The notes under the pieces: generated by a model
The model's database searches: none
What the model was told of the DNA's origin: nothing
Seen by the model: only the letters and a program-made list of their open reading frames with translations
Assembly (NCBI RefSeq): GCF_040681875.1
Contig: NZ_JBFAZP010000009.1
Span: forward strand, 186,001 to 250,000
Length of the DNA stretch: 64,000 nucleotides
Source: Longispora sp040681875
GTDB taxonomy: Bacteria > Actinomycetota > Actinomycetes > Mycobacteriales > Micromonosporaceae
Direction of reading: 5' to 3'
In this document: positions 57,301 to 64,000 of the stretch, piece after piece
Layout of the letters: each line of letters opens with the position of its first letter
Position numbering within the stretch: position 1 is the stretch's first letter
Made by a program: the position numbers and the translations under genes

Positions 57301-60300
57301 GCACCTGGTTCTGCCGGAGCCGGAGCAGCCCGTCGTGCAGCTGGTGGGACACCGCGTACCCGCCGGACGCGTTGAGCTTGCGGGTGGTGATCACGGTCGG
57401 CGCGGTGTTGCGCACCAGGTACGAGTAGCTGATGTTCGCGCTGGCGCCGCCCGCCCGGTCCCGGCCCGGCTTCCAGATCCCGACGGTGCGGCCGAGGCCG
57501 TCGTACGCGTGCTCGGTCCGGCGCTGGTTCGGGTCGGTCTCCACGAGGACCGACCCCCACGCGGGCTCGAACGTCTTCGTGGTCCTCCAGCCCAGCGGCT
57601 CCGTGGTCTCGACCTGGGTGACGGGGCCGCCGGCCGCCGGGGTGTAGACCGTCTTCGTCGGGTTGCCCCGGACGTCCGTGCGGTCCAGGCCCCGGCCGTA
57701 GGCGTCGTACGTGCTGGTCGTGGACTGGAACGTCGGGTTGCCCGCGTTGTACGCCCTGAGCGACTCGGTCCGGGTGATGTCGCCCTTCGTCGGGGCGGCG
57801 CCGAGGGCCCCGCCGTCGTAGAAGGTCCGGTCGTCGGCGATCACGTCGGCGTCGGTCAGTCCGCCGGCCTGCACCTTCGCGCAGGTCACGGCGTAGGAGT
57901 GCTGGCGGGACGGGGACTGGACCATCCAGGCCGCCGTGTTGCGGGCGTACTCGGCGAGGACGCACTTCTCGTCCCCGGCCACCTGGTCGTCGCCCAGGTC
58001 CTCGGTCTTCACCGGGGCCCCGTAGGCGTCGTGGAACGTCGTCTCGGTGGTGGTGCGGGCGGGCCGGCCGCCGTCCAGGGCCGTCCGGGTGTACTTGCCG
58101 GCCTTGCCGGTGTACCGCGCGTGCACCGTGGAGCCGTTGACCGTCCGGCTGACCGTCGGCGGATCCGACTGCCACAGGGCGTAGGACTCGGCGGACACCT
58201 CCGCGCCGCCCGGCCCGTCGAAGGTGACCTTCTCCCGGAGCTGGCCGGCGAACGCCTCCTCGTCGGTGATCGCCGGGGCGCCGCCGGCGGCGGGCAGGGT
58301 GCCGCCCATGCCGCGGTAGTACCGGTTCTCGGCGGACGTCTGCGAACCCGGGTCGCCCCTGGTCTCGCGGACCGCGCCGTAGCCCCGCCACACGGACCAG
58401 GTCTTGTAGTCCTTGCCGATCAGGCCGTCGTCGTCGGTGTAGTGCCACGCGGGATCGCCGACGTAGTCGTACTTCGTGATCTTGCGCGGCGCGCCGCCCG
58501 TGAGGTCGGTCTCGGTGACCACCTTGACCACGTACTTGTGGAAGTAGTCGAGGATCGGGGCCTTCTTGCCGTCCGGCACCCACTTCACCGGGTAGCACAG
58601 CAGGTGGTTGTCCTTCAGGTTGTTCCCGTCGGGCATCCGCGAACCGGCCACGCAGTCCTGGTCGGAGTACGTGATCTCGACCTTGCCGCCGGACTCGGTG
58701 TCGATGGCCTTGATCCGCCACCAGTTCATCGCCGCGTACTGGTCCGTGGTGGTGTCCACCCGGTTGTTCAGCTGGGTCCCGGTGAACACGATGTCGGGGG
58801 TGTCCGCCGCCGCGCCGACCAGGCCCTTGTGCGCGATCCGGTCCAGCCACAGGCCGGCGCGGGTGCCGTCGCCCGGGTTCGGGTAGGAGTGCGTCAGGGT
58901 CCAGGACTCGACGTCGTCGGTACCGGCGAACGTGGTCACCTTGCTGAGCCGCTGGGTGGTCCAGAACGTCGGCGCGTACACCTTGCAGGGGCTCTTGTCG
59001 CAGGACTGGTCCCACGGCACGTCCGTCCAGTGCGTCGCGTCCTTCGTGCCGCAGTCGGCGGCGCACCGGTCGGCCGTCTCGAACTCCACGTGCAGCGGCG
59101 CGGCCTCGGTCCGGTCGGTCCGGGTGCCGTAGTCGATCCGCTTCGGGTACGCCGCCCGGTCGTAGGTCACCGCGTCGGTGTCCTTGAGGTTCCTGGCGTA
59201 CTTGTTGGTCTCCTTGGTGTAGGAGTACGTCATCGTGTTGCCGTGCGGGTCGACGACGTGGTCGAGGTACCAGCGCCAGGCCTGGGTGCAGAACGAGTCC
59301 GCGAACGCCGTGGCGTGGCAGGGCTCGCCGGGGTGGTTGCCGGCCACGGGCACCTTGAGGGTGCTGGCCGCCTTGTCGCCGAAGTAGTACTTCACGCCGT
59401 CGCCGGTGGTGACGACCCAGTACTCGCCGTTGCGTGCGCCGTTGCCCGAGCTCGTCTCCCGGGTGATCCGGGTGCCGTCCTCGCTGCGCAGGTGCCACAC
59501 CCCGGCGGAATCCTTGATCAGCTCACCGGCGTGCCCGGACATCGCCAGCGTCGCGTTGTCCGTGGCCCAGCACAGGTCGCCGTTCTTGACCGTGTTGTTC
59601 GCCTTCTTCGTGGCGTCGGTCGGCAGCGGGCCCATGTCCTGCTGACACGGCTGGTACTTGCGCTCGACGAACCCGGCGTCCAGGTCGAAGCCCTCGCCCA
59701 CCCAGCTCGGCTGGTTGTTCGAGGCCGCCATCCGGCCGTCGACACTGGCCGAGGAGTACGCCAGCGCCAGGGTCGGCGCGGGGCCGCCCGGGCCCGGCGG
59801 GGTCCGCAGCGGGTAGTTCCAGGTGAACTCGCCCGTGTGGGTACCGGCGCTCCACACGCCGGCCGAGGCCAGCGACGTCGCGGCGTAGTCACCGGCCGGG
59901 CCGGACGGGCCGGCGGTGAGGCCAAGCAGGGCGCCGTCCGACTGGGTGGCCAGGCCGGTGGCCGGGGAGCCCGGGCCGGTCACGGCCACCGTCGCCGACA
60001 CCGTGTTGGCGCGCGCGTCGTTGGCCGACTCGAGGACGCGGCCCTGACAGCCGGGCACGTCCGGAGTGGTCAGCGCGCACTCGGGCAGGGCGGTGAGGCG
60101 CAGGCGCTGGGCCCAGTCGGCCCCGTGGGCGCCCCGGAACGCGGAGTAGTCGACGGACACCTTCGCCGGGCCGTCGCCGGCCAGGCTGGACACCCGGAAC
60201 AGCAGGGCGTCGGCGCCGGCTCTCGTGCCGGCCGCGTGGTCGTAGGTGCGGACCCGGAGCTTGGCCGGGGTGGCGTTTCCGGGGGCGGCGGCGCCGGGCG

Positions 60301-60682
60301 CGCGGGCAGCGTCGGCGGGGGCGGCCTGCGCCGGGGCCGGCCCGACCCATACCGGGGAGCTACCCGCGCGCACCGCGCCGGGGGCCTGCCCCGCGAGCCG
60401 GGACGCCGACCCGCCGAGCTCCACGTCGACACTGGCGGCGGCGGGCCAGACCGGGGCGGAGACCTTGAGGGGGGTACCGGTGGACTGCCGCGCCGCCGCG
60501 CCCGGCTTGACCCGGACCCCGGCGACGGGCCTCTCCTTCTGCGCCTTACCCGGGGTATACGGGGCCGCGAGGGCCGGGGGCGCACCGGTCAGGGAGGCCA
60601 CCAGAGCGGCTCCCAGCACGAGGGTCAACCCTCGGGACCACCGGCCGCCCCGTGGCGGTCGGTGGGACAGGACTACGGGCAT
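54383..60682 (-). CDS. Secreted RHS/YD-repeat polymorphic toxin
   Basis: A 2,099-residue exported protein. A signal peptide (GLTLVLGAALVASLTGAPPALA) is followed by an N-terminal beta region (about 40-330), then a long series of YD/RHS repeats forming the cocoon (for example YTYDLHGRVLTITDPDKGTATSTYDAYGQ). The RHS core signature GAREYDPGTGRFISVDPEFNEKDPQQLNAYVYSNNNP appears near residues 1770-1805 and marks the toxin boundary. A hydrophobic Ala/Val stretch (about 1827-1857) and a Gly/Ala linker lead to the tip. The tip (about 1960-2099) begins HVFSGHGSIDIDAPHTIVPPGTTVNVYARD, resembling the Stv-type putative adhesin/toxin domain. I use ATG 60680-60682 because GGAGG precedes it; ATG 60703 lacks one. 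Likely contact-dependent competition; toxic activity is unproven. Confidence 0.92.
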   Translation of the reverse strand: MPVVLSHRPPRGGRWSRGLTLVLGAALVASLTGAPPALAAPYTPGKAQKERPVAGVRVKPGAAARQSTGTPLKVSAPVWPAAASVDVELGGSASRLAGQAPGAVRAGSSPVWVGPAPAQAAPADAARAPGAAAPGNATPAKLRVRTYDHAAGTRAGADALLFRVSSLAGDGPAKVSVDYSAFRGAHGADWAQRLRLTALPECALTTPDVPGCQGRVLESANDARANTVSATVAVTGPGSPATGLATQSDGALLGLTAGPSGPAGDYAATSLASAGVWSAGTHTGEFTWNYPLRTPPGPGGPAPTLALAYSSASVDGRMAASNNQPSWVGEGFDLDAGFVERKYQPCQQDMGPLPTDATKKANNTVKNGDLCWATDNATLAMSGHAGELIKDSAGVWHLRSEDGTRITRETSSGNGARNGEYWVVTTGDGVKYYFGDKAASTLKVPVAGNHPGEPCHATAFADSFCTQAWRWYLDHVVDPHGNTMTYSYTKETNKYARNLKDTDAVTYDRAAYPKRIDYGTRTDRTEAAPLHVEFETADRCAADCGTKDATHWTDVPWDQSCDKSPCKVYAPTFWTTQRLSKVTTFAGTDDVESWTLTHSYPNPGDGTRAGLWLDRIAHKGLVGAAADTPDIVFTGTQLNNRVDTTTDQYAAMNWWRIKAIDTESGGKVEITYSDQDCVAGSRMPDGNNLKDNHLLCYPVKWVPDGKKAPILDYFHKYVVKVVTETDLTGGAPRKITKYDYVGDPAWHYTDDDGLIGKDYKTWSVWRGYGAVRETRGDPGSQTSAENRYYRGMGGTLPAAGGAPAITDEEAFAGQLREKVTFDGPGGAEVSAESYALWQSDPPTVSRTVNGSTVHARYTGKAGKYTRTALDGGRPARTTTETTFHDAYGAPVKTEDLGDDQVAGDEKCVLAEYARNTAAWMVQSPSRQHSYAVTCAKVQAGGLTDADVIADDRTFYDGGALGAAPTKGDITRTESLRAYNAGNPTFQSTTSTYDAYGRGLDRTDVRGNPTKTVYTPAAGGPVTQVETTEPLGWRTTKTFEPAWGSVLVETDPNQRRTEHAYDGLGRTVGIWKPGRDRAGGASANISYSYLVRNTAPTVITTRKLNASGGYAVSHQLHDGLLRLRQNQVPDAAGSARAVVTDTLYDTAGRATRVSKPYLSTQSMSTDLIRSTEAIPVQDVSVYDGAARITAAITLLNAPPGGSPGGVEKWRTSTSYGGDRIDSTPPRGDTVMSKVLDAAGKTAELRQYHAGVPAGSADPAGYDATRYAYTAKGQLSRVTGPGGNHWDYTYDLHGRVLTITDPDKGTATSTYDAYGQEQTTKDARGTVLAYTYDPIGRRTSVRDGSVTGPVRAEWTFDTLALGKMTKAVRHVGADTYTQETVGLTADYQPTTVRFTVPGTTVGGTYDYVYTYNQDGSPYTAQLPAAGDVKKETLKYGYDALGQSTTVRSGYGTSAETDLVTTTGYTSFGEVGAYTLRNNNGNVVGVTRTYESDTRRLAQVWTSRQTAPADVADVRYSYDPAGNVTRMADLVSGDTQCFRSDNLRRTTDAWTPADGNCAPAPTVGALGGPAKYWHEFDFDLAGNRTAFVEHAAAGNKSTTYTVKPGTHQLTGSTDGTTARAWRYDEAGNTVSRPVASGAQTLTWDAEGHLAKAVDGSGSTQYTYDVGGGRLLRTDPAGTTLYLPGQEIRYATGTGVRTGTRYYKHAGSQVAVRSGSALTWLSSDHHGTAGVSVAAVGQAVSVRRDTPFGGVRSTSGTWPAAMDKGFVGGTNDNTGLTHLGAREYDPGTGRFISVDPEFNEKDPQQLNAYVYSNNNPSTLSDPAGTRWSWGKILTVTAIVVAVVAVVAVAVIMPAAIPLMMGAAANASAGALAGGSSLGMAAAVGGVAAVGEAAAAGAVVAGSGVVASGLYMGGKIASGYAQGGEPGGPAGGRSPSSRRAPTDDAPAADHSAPTGARPFNPANRGRDDGEHVFSGHGSIDIDAPHTIVPPGTTVNVYARDNRTIEDRLGNRIERGVNVTPRRVYTEGQSIPAYLLHPIEPEAIQHNRNPWVVDRTTRLSTMLRPNMGTVHWAACACHERGTAPPEPPRLNPRDGQSMRMQREIQ

Positions 60683-60903
60683 GGACGACACGCCTCCAGG
60701 CATGGTCGAGGGGAGCCGTCACGGAAGGTGACCGGCCGGGCGACGGTAGGGCCCCGGGCTGGATGGCGGCTGTACGGCCGCTGTCAGCCCAGGTCCGCCG
60801 GTCGTCCGGCATGCTGGAGGCAGGGTGGTGGCCCGTGGCGCGGCCGCGCGACGGGTGGGGGTCAGAGCTGGCGGAACGTGACGTTGGTCACGCCGCGTGA
60901 CGG

Positions 60904-61575
60904 TCAGTCCCGGCCCTGCCAGGTGGTCACGCACGCCTCGTTGCCCTCGACGTCGGCCAGCACCCAGAAGGCCGGCGCCTCGGCGTCCGACACCAGCCGG
61001 CCGCCCGCGTCGAGCGCCGCCCGGACCCGGCGGTCCGCCTCGTCGTGCGGCACCGTGACGTCGACGTGGATCCGGTTGCGCTGCGGGCGCGGCGCGTCCA
61101 TCCGCTGGAACCAGAACGTCGGCCCCGCCCGGTCCGGGTCGGCCAGGGCGTCCCCGCCGGGCACCTCGTCCGCGTAGCCCAGGACGGCCGCCCAGAACGG
61201 CCGGACGGCGGCGATGTCCAGCGCGTCGATCGCGATCTCCAGCAGCTGCACCGGCCGGGCCGGGTCGTCGGGCCCCGGGTGGGTGGGCCAGCCGTCCGCG
61301 CCCAGGGCCCGGGTGACCACGGCTGCCAGCTCGACCTCCCGGGTCGTGACCAGCCGGGCGCCGGGGGCGTGCAGGCTCACGGTCACCTGGTCGGGGCGCA
61401 GGTCGACCCGCAGGCTGTCGTCGGCGGCGGCCCCGCACGCGGCGGCGACCCGGGCCGCGACCGTGGCCCCCTCCGCGAAGGAGGAGACGCGCACCCGGGT
61501 GCGCACCTCCCCCAGGACCAGCCGCCAGCCGAGACCGGTGACCGCATCGGACGCTTCCCGCCGGGTGAGACTCAT
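60904..61575 (-). CDS. VOC-family protein with dehydratase-like N-terminal domain
   Basis: A 223-residue soluble protein. The N-terminal half (1-90: LTRREASDAVTGLGWRLVLGEVRTRVRVSSF ... DSLRVDLRPDQVTVSLHAP) has the rhythm of a pterin-4a-carbinolamine-dehydratase fold. The C-terminal half is a glyoxalase/VOC domain (LLEIAIDALDIAAVRPFWAAVLGYAD, RNRIHVDVTVPHDEADRRV, FWVLADVEGNEACV) with His and Glu in the usual metal positions. Such two-domain proteins are common in actinomycetes and uncharacterised. ATG 61575 has GGGAG 8 nt upstream. It appears to be monocistronic. Confidence 0.8.
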   Translation of the reverse strand: MSLTRREASDAVTGLGWRLVLGEVRTRVRVSSFAEGATVAARVAAACGAAADDSLRVDLRPDQVTVSLHAPGARLVTTREVELAAVVTRALGADGWPTHPGPDDPARPVQLLEIAIDALDIAAVRPFWAAVLGYADEVPGGDALADPDRAGPTFWFQRMDAPRPQRNRIHVDVTVPHDEADRRVRAALDAGGRLVSDAEAPAFWVLADVEGNEACVTTWQGRD

Positions 61576-61665
61576 CCCCCGATGCTCCCACCCACCACCG
61601 ACAGAACAGCCCCAGATGGGTACCGGGGGGCGCGGTGCGGTCGGCGACGGCGCCCCAATGCGCCC

Positions 61666-61710
61666 GCGCGGCCGCTGTCGGTGCGGCCGTTTTCGGCGCG
61701 GCCGTTTTCG
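61666..61710. repeat. 15-bp tandem repeats
   Basis: Three 15-bp units of the form GyGCGGCCGTTTTCG, the first degenerate, just after the end of the minus-strand hydrolase. Confidence 0.8.
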
Positions 61711-61721
61711 GTGCGGCGGCG

Positions 61722-62498
61722 TCAGTGCGTGGCCGGGGTCAGCGTGCCGGAGGTGGAGATCTCCGCGAGGGCGCGCAGCGAGCCGGTGCCCGGGACGAAG
61801 TAGCCGTCGTGGCCGGCCGCCCCGTCCACCGGCAGCGGCCGGGCGCCGAAGTCCCGGTCCGTCGGGTCGGTGTCGTGGCCGAAGCCGAGGACCGTCGTGT
61901 TCGGGATCCGGCGCACCCAGTCGTCCCCGGTCTTCCCGGCCCAGACCCGGGCGTGCCCGCCGAGGTCGGCGGCGGTGTGCGCGCCGGTGCCGGGGCTGCC
62001 GAGGAACACCAGGTCCGTGACGCTGGCCGGCAGCGCGGCGGCGGCGTGCCCGACGACCACGGAGCCGTACGAGTGCCCGACGACCGTGATCGTGGCGCCC
62101 GGGTTCGCGGCGGTCAGCCCGGCCACGTACGCCTCCAGTTCGCGGGCGCCCACGTCGGCGCGCTCGCCCCGGGCGACGGCGAGGCTGGCACCCTTCGGCG
62201 GCAGGTACCCGAGCCAGGCGACCACGGCCACCCGGGGGTCGCGCGCCTCGGCGGCCAGCCACCGCGCCCAGTGGGCGGGCGCGCGGCGGGTCACGTCGCC
62301 GAGGCCCTCGCGGAAGTTGTCCGGCGTCACGCCCGCCCCGGGTACCAGGATCGTGATCCGGCTGGCGGCCCGGACGTCCCCGACGACCTCGGTGACCGCG
62401 ACCAGGCCCGGGGACGGGTCGGCGACGGCGTGCGCGGCCGGCAGGACGGCGACCATGCCGAGGAACAGGGTGGCGGAGAGCGCGAGGCGTCGGATCAT
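61722..62498 (-). CDS. Secreted alpha/beta hydrolase (DUF1023-like)
   Basis: A 258-residue exported hydrolase. The signal peptide (IRRLALSATLFLGMVAVLP ... HAVA) is followed by an alpha/beta-hydrolase fold: strand ITILVPGAGVTPDNF, VAVVAWLGYLPPKGA, nucleophile elbow GHSYGS (Ser about residue 143), VFLGSPGTGAHTAADLG, and a C-terminal His in GHDGYFVPGTGSL. GxGHSYGSxVxGxA and the LGSPG segment match the DUF1023 group, whose substrates are unknown. ATG 62496-62498 is preceded by TCTAGA and no clear ribosome site, so the transcript may be leaderless. Confidence 0.83.
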   Translation of the reverse strand: MIRRLALSATLFLGMVAVLPAAHAVADPSPGLVAVTEVVGDVRAASRITILVPGAGVTPDNFREGLGDVTRRAPAHWARWLAAEARDPRVAVVAWLGYLPPKGASLAVARGERADVGARELEAYVAGLTAANPGATITVVGHSYGSVVVGHAAAALPASVTDLVFLGSPGTGAHTAADLGGHARVWAGKTGDDWVRRIPNTTVLGFGHDTDPTDRDFGARPLPVDGAAGHDGYFVPGTGSLRALAEISTSGTLTPATH

Positions 62499-62703
62499 GG
62501 TCTAGACGCTGTCGTTTCCCGGCGCGGAAACCGTCACCCCCCGGAGTGGACTTCGGCGTAGCTCCGTGGGGTGACGGCGGGACCCGACCGGGACCTGCGG
62601 GGGACCTCCGGGTGGGCCGCCCCGGCCGGCGGAAGTCGGCGCGGCTGCGGGCGGGAGCCTCGGGTGGGGAGGCGGCGGGCCACGGATCAGGCGCGCGGCC
62701 CGG

Positions 62704-63525
62704 TCAGGATGAGGTCGGGTGGGCGATCAGGACCGGGCAGTGCGCGTGGTGGGCCAGCGCGTAGCCCACCGAGCCCAGCAGGAGGCTCCGCAGCCCGCCC
62801 CGCCCCCGGGACCCCACCACGACCATCCGAGCGTCCTCCGAGGCCGCCACGAGGGCCGCCGCCACATCCCTGTCCCGGCTCAGCACGGTCTCCACGGCCA
62901 CGTCCGGGTACCGGCTCCGCCAGCGGGTCAGCGGGGCGTCCGGGTCCCCGTGCCCGACGTGCACGGCGCGCAACTGCCGGCCGTGCAGCACGGCCTCGTA
63001 GAACGCCAGGTCGACGGCCACGTCCGTCTCCGGCGCGTCGTCGACGCCCACCACGACCGGGCCCTCGGGGCGCGCCCCGCCCCGGACGACGACCGCCGGG
63101 CAGTGCGCGTGCGTGGCGACCTGGGTGGCGACCGAGCCGGCGAGGAGTTCGAGGAAGCCGCCGTGCCCGCGCGCGCCGACCACGACCAGGTCCGCCGCCC
63201 GGGACCGCTCGACGAGGACGGCCGACGGCCCGCCGGGGACCACCTCCTGGATGGTCTCCAGCCCGGGCCGGGTCCGCCGGACCTGCTCGGCGAGCTCCTC
63301 CAGGAAGCCGGGGACCGGATCGACGCCCGGGTCCGGGGCGCTCGTCGGGAACGGGGCGAGGAGCGGCGGCGACAGCATCAGGGCCGGCAGGGTGACGCAG
63401 AGCAGGTGCAGCGGCACCCGGCGGGCCACCGCCTCGTCGGCGGCGAACTCCACCGCGCCCCGGCTGCCGGTCGAGCCGTCGATCCCGACGACCACCCCGC
63501 GCGCGACACCGTCCCCCTCGGCCAT
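62704..63525 (-). CDS. Universal stress protein, tandem domains
   Basis: A 273-residue protein of two UspA domains. Domain 1 (about 8-145) starts VVVGIDGSTGSRGAVEFAADEA and ends DLVVVGARGHGGFLELLAGSVATQV. Domain 2 (about 155-273) starts VVVGVDDAPETDVAVDLAF and ends ARMVVVGSRGRGGLRSLLLGSV. Both keep the ATP-binding G-x2-G-x9-G pattern, so nucleotide binding is expected. Actinomycete tandem Usps are often induced by hypoxia or redox stress, but no DosR-like box is obvious here. ATG 63525 is 5 nt from a TAGCCT box, so probably leaderless. Confidence 0.92.
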   Translation of the reverse strand: MAEGDGVARGVVVGIDGSTGSRGAVEFAADEAVARRVPLHLLCVTLPALMLSPPLLAPFPTSAPDPGVDPVPGFLEELAEQVRRTRPGLETIQEVVPGGPSAVLVERSRAADLVVVGARGHGGFLELLAGSVATQVATHAHCPAVVVRGGARPEGPVVVGVDDAPETDVAVDLAFYEAVLHGRQLRAVHVGHGDPDAPLTRWRSRYPDVAVETVLSRDRDVAAALVAASEDARMVVVGSRGRGGLRSLLLGSVGYALAHHAHCPVLIAHPTSS

Positions 63526-63530
63526 GCCCC

Positions 63531-63536
63531 AGGCTA
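63531..63536 (-). promoter_or_regulatory. -10 box of the universal stress gene
   Basis: On the minus strand TAGCCT ends 5 nt before the ATG at 63525; no ribosome site. Confidence 0.45.
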
Positions 63537-63617
63537 CCCACGACGGGTACCAGCGGATCGGCGTTTTCCGGGTCTTCCCTGATGGCGGGGCCGCCGGGAC
63601 GGTGTCACGATCGACGG

Positions 63618-63854
63618 ATGGGCAAACTTCTGTTGTGGCTGGCCGTCGGGATCGTCGGTCTGGCCGTCGCCGGTTGGCTGGCGCTCAAGCTCATCGGCGC
63701 ACTGCTCGGAATCCTCGGCTACCTCATCGTCGGCGCCGCGGTCGTCGGCGGCGCGTACTACCTGTACACCCGGGCCCGCAAGGCTCTGACCTCCGGTCGG
63801 ACCGCCCACCGGATCGAGGCGGCGGTCCGGACCCGCGAGGCGCGCAACCACTAG
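63618..63854 (+). CDS. Small membrane protein
   Basis: A 78-residue protein with two closely spaced hydrophobic segments (LLLWLAVGIVGLAVAGWLALKLI and LLGILGYLIVGAAVVGGAYYLY) and a basic C-terminal tail (TRARKALTSGRTAHRIEAAVRTREARNH). ATG 63618 is preceded by CACGAT rather than a ribosome site and may be leaderless; the open frame upstream is not family-like. No named family. It is divergent from the universal stress gene and followed by a hairpin. Confidence 0.7.
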   Translation: MGKLLLWLAVGIVGLAVAGWLALKLIGALLGILGYLIVGAAVVGGAYYLYTRARKALTSGRTAHRIEAAVRTREARNH

Positions 63855-63865
63855 GACGCACGCGT

Positions 63866-63892
63866 TCGGCCCGGCCCTCTCGGTCCGGGCCT
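63866..63892 (+). terminator. Terminator of the small membrane protein gene
   Basis: A stem GGCCCGG / CCGGGCC (63866-63872, 63883-63889) with a 10-nt loop and TTT after it, 12 nt past the stop. Confidence 0.75.
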
Positions 63893-64000
63893 TTCGCGTC
63901 TCCGGGTCACCGTGCCCGGTCCCGGTCGGGCCCACGCATGGCCCGCCCCGGCTCGGCGGCCGTCCGCTGGTCACGGCGTTGCCGGCTATTGTCGGGCGGG

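Noticed and set aside
54398..61177. A 2,259-codon open frame antisense to the RHS toxin gene
   Set aside because: It is a shadow created by high GC: composition is Arg/Gly/Val/Ala-rich without domains, while the minus strand has signal peptide, YD repeats and core motif.
63534..63974. Minus-strand 146-codon frame at the right edge
   Set aside because: It runs antisense through the small membrane protein and its terminator and has no ribosome site or recognisable domain.

Overview
The window is very GC-rich, with G/C-ending codons, frequent GTG and some TTG starts, and several leaderless-looking genes. That points to an actinomycete. The gene order DUF3052 - aceE ... PucR-type activator - fabD-fabH-acpP-fabF - acyl-CoA carboxylase beta - DUF3145 is the conserved actinobacterial fatty-acid synthase II neighbourhood known from Streptomyces. 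The secretome-rich accessory genes and the C-terminal extension on FabD suggest a filamentous genus of the Micromonosporaceae type; the family assignment is inference.

Positions 1-21,200 are mostly core. They carry a cut peroxiredoxin gene, DUF3052, pyruvate dehydrogenase E1 (aceE), three GNAT acetyltransferase genes (the first frameshifted), a small antitoxin-like/PIN pair, a secreted hydrolase, and then the fatty-acid operon. In that operon pyruvate dehydrogenase supplies acetyl-CoA, the carboxylase subunit serves malonyl-CoA formation, and FabD/FabH/ACP/FabF start and extend the chain; the PucR-type gene upstream is its likely activator. A GH3 lipoprotein, DUF3145 and several membrane proteins follow.

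Positions 21,200-34,300 are accessory and secretion-rich: a lone LuxR-type regulator, a small cysteine-containing secreted protein, a MacB/FtsX-type ABC exporter and a second small cysteine-containing secreted protein; a DUF4097 protein behind a palindrome-rich leader; a secreted TAP-like hydrolase with an internal 30-bp repeat; and a cluster with a ricin-type lectin protein, a secreted NucA/NucB-type nuclease and a small protein resembling the Bacillus NucA inhibitor Nin/ComJ.

Positions 34,300-45,200 hold a sigma factor with extra C-terminal HTH modules preceded by a tiny membrane protein, an AlbA_2-domain protein, one tRNA (CAT anticodon), a beta-carbonic anhydrase, a MarR regulator with a membrane partner, a secreted GH31 glycosidase with a CBM32-like module, and a secreted triple-repeat protein.

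Positions 45,205-50,009 are the most unusual part. Remnants of the two ends of an IS5-like element, with matching inverted termini, enclose a translationally coupled three-gene operon (membrane protein, MTA/SAH-nucleosidase-like enzyme, single-pass membrane protein) and a divergent NUDIX-winged helix (NrtR-like) gene. The membrane protein ends with, and the nucleosidase begins with, the same short Asn/Gly/Val motif. This suggests homotypic recruitment of an enzymatic effector, as in conflict or defence systems.

Positions 50,009-60,700 are a polymorphic-toxin locus: a 2,099-residue secreted RHS/YD-repeat protein with a variable C-terminal tip, its overlapping immunity-like gene, and a secreted LamG/ricin protein. 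The window ends with a VOC protein, a secreted alpha/beta hydrolase, a tandem universal stress protein and a small membrane protein.
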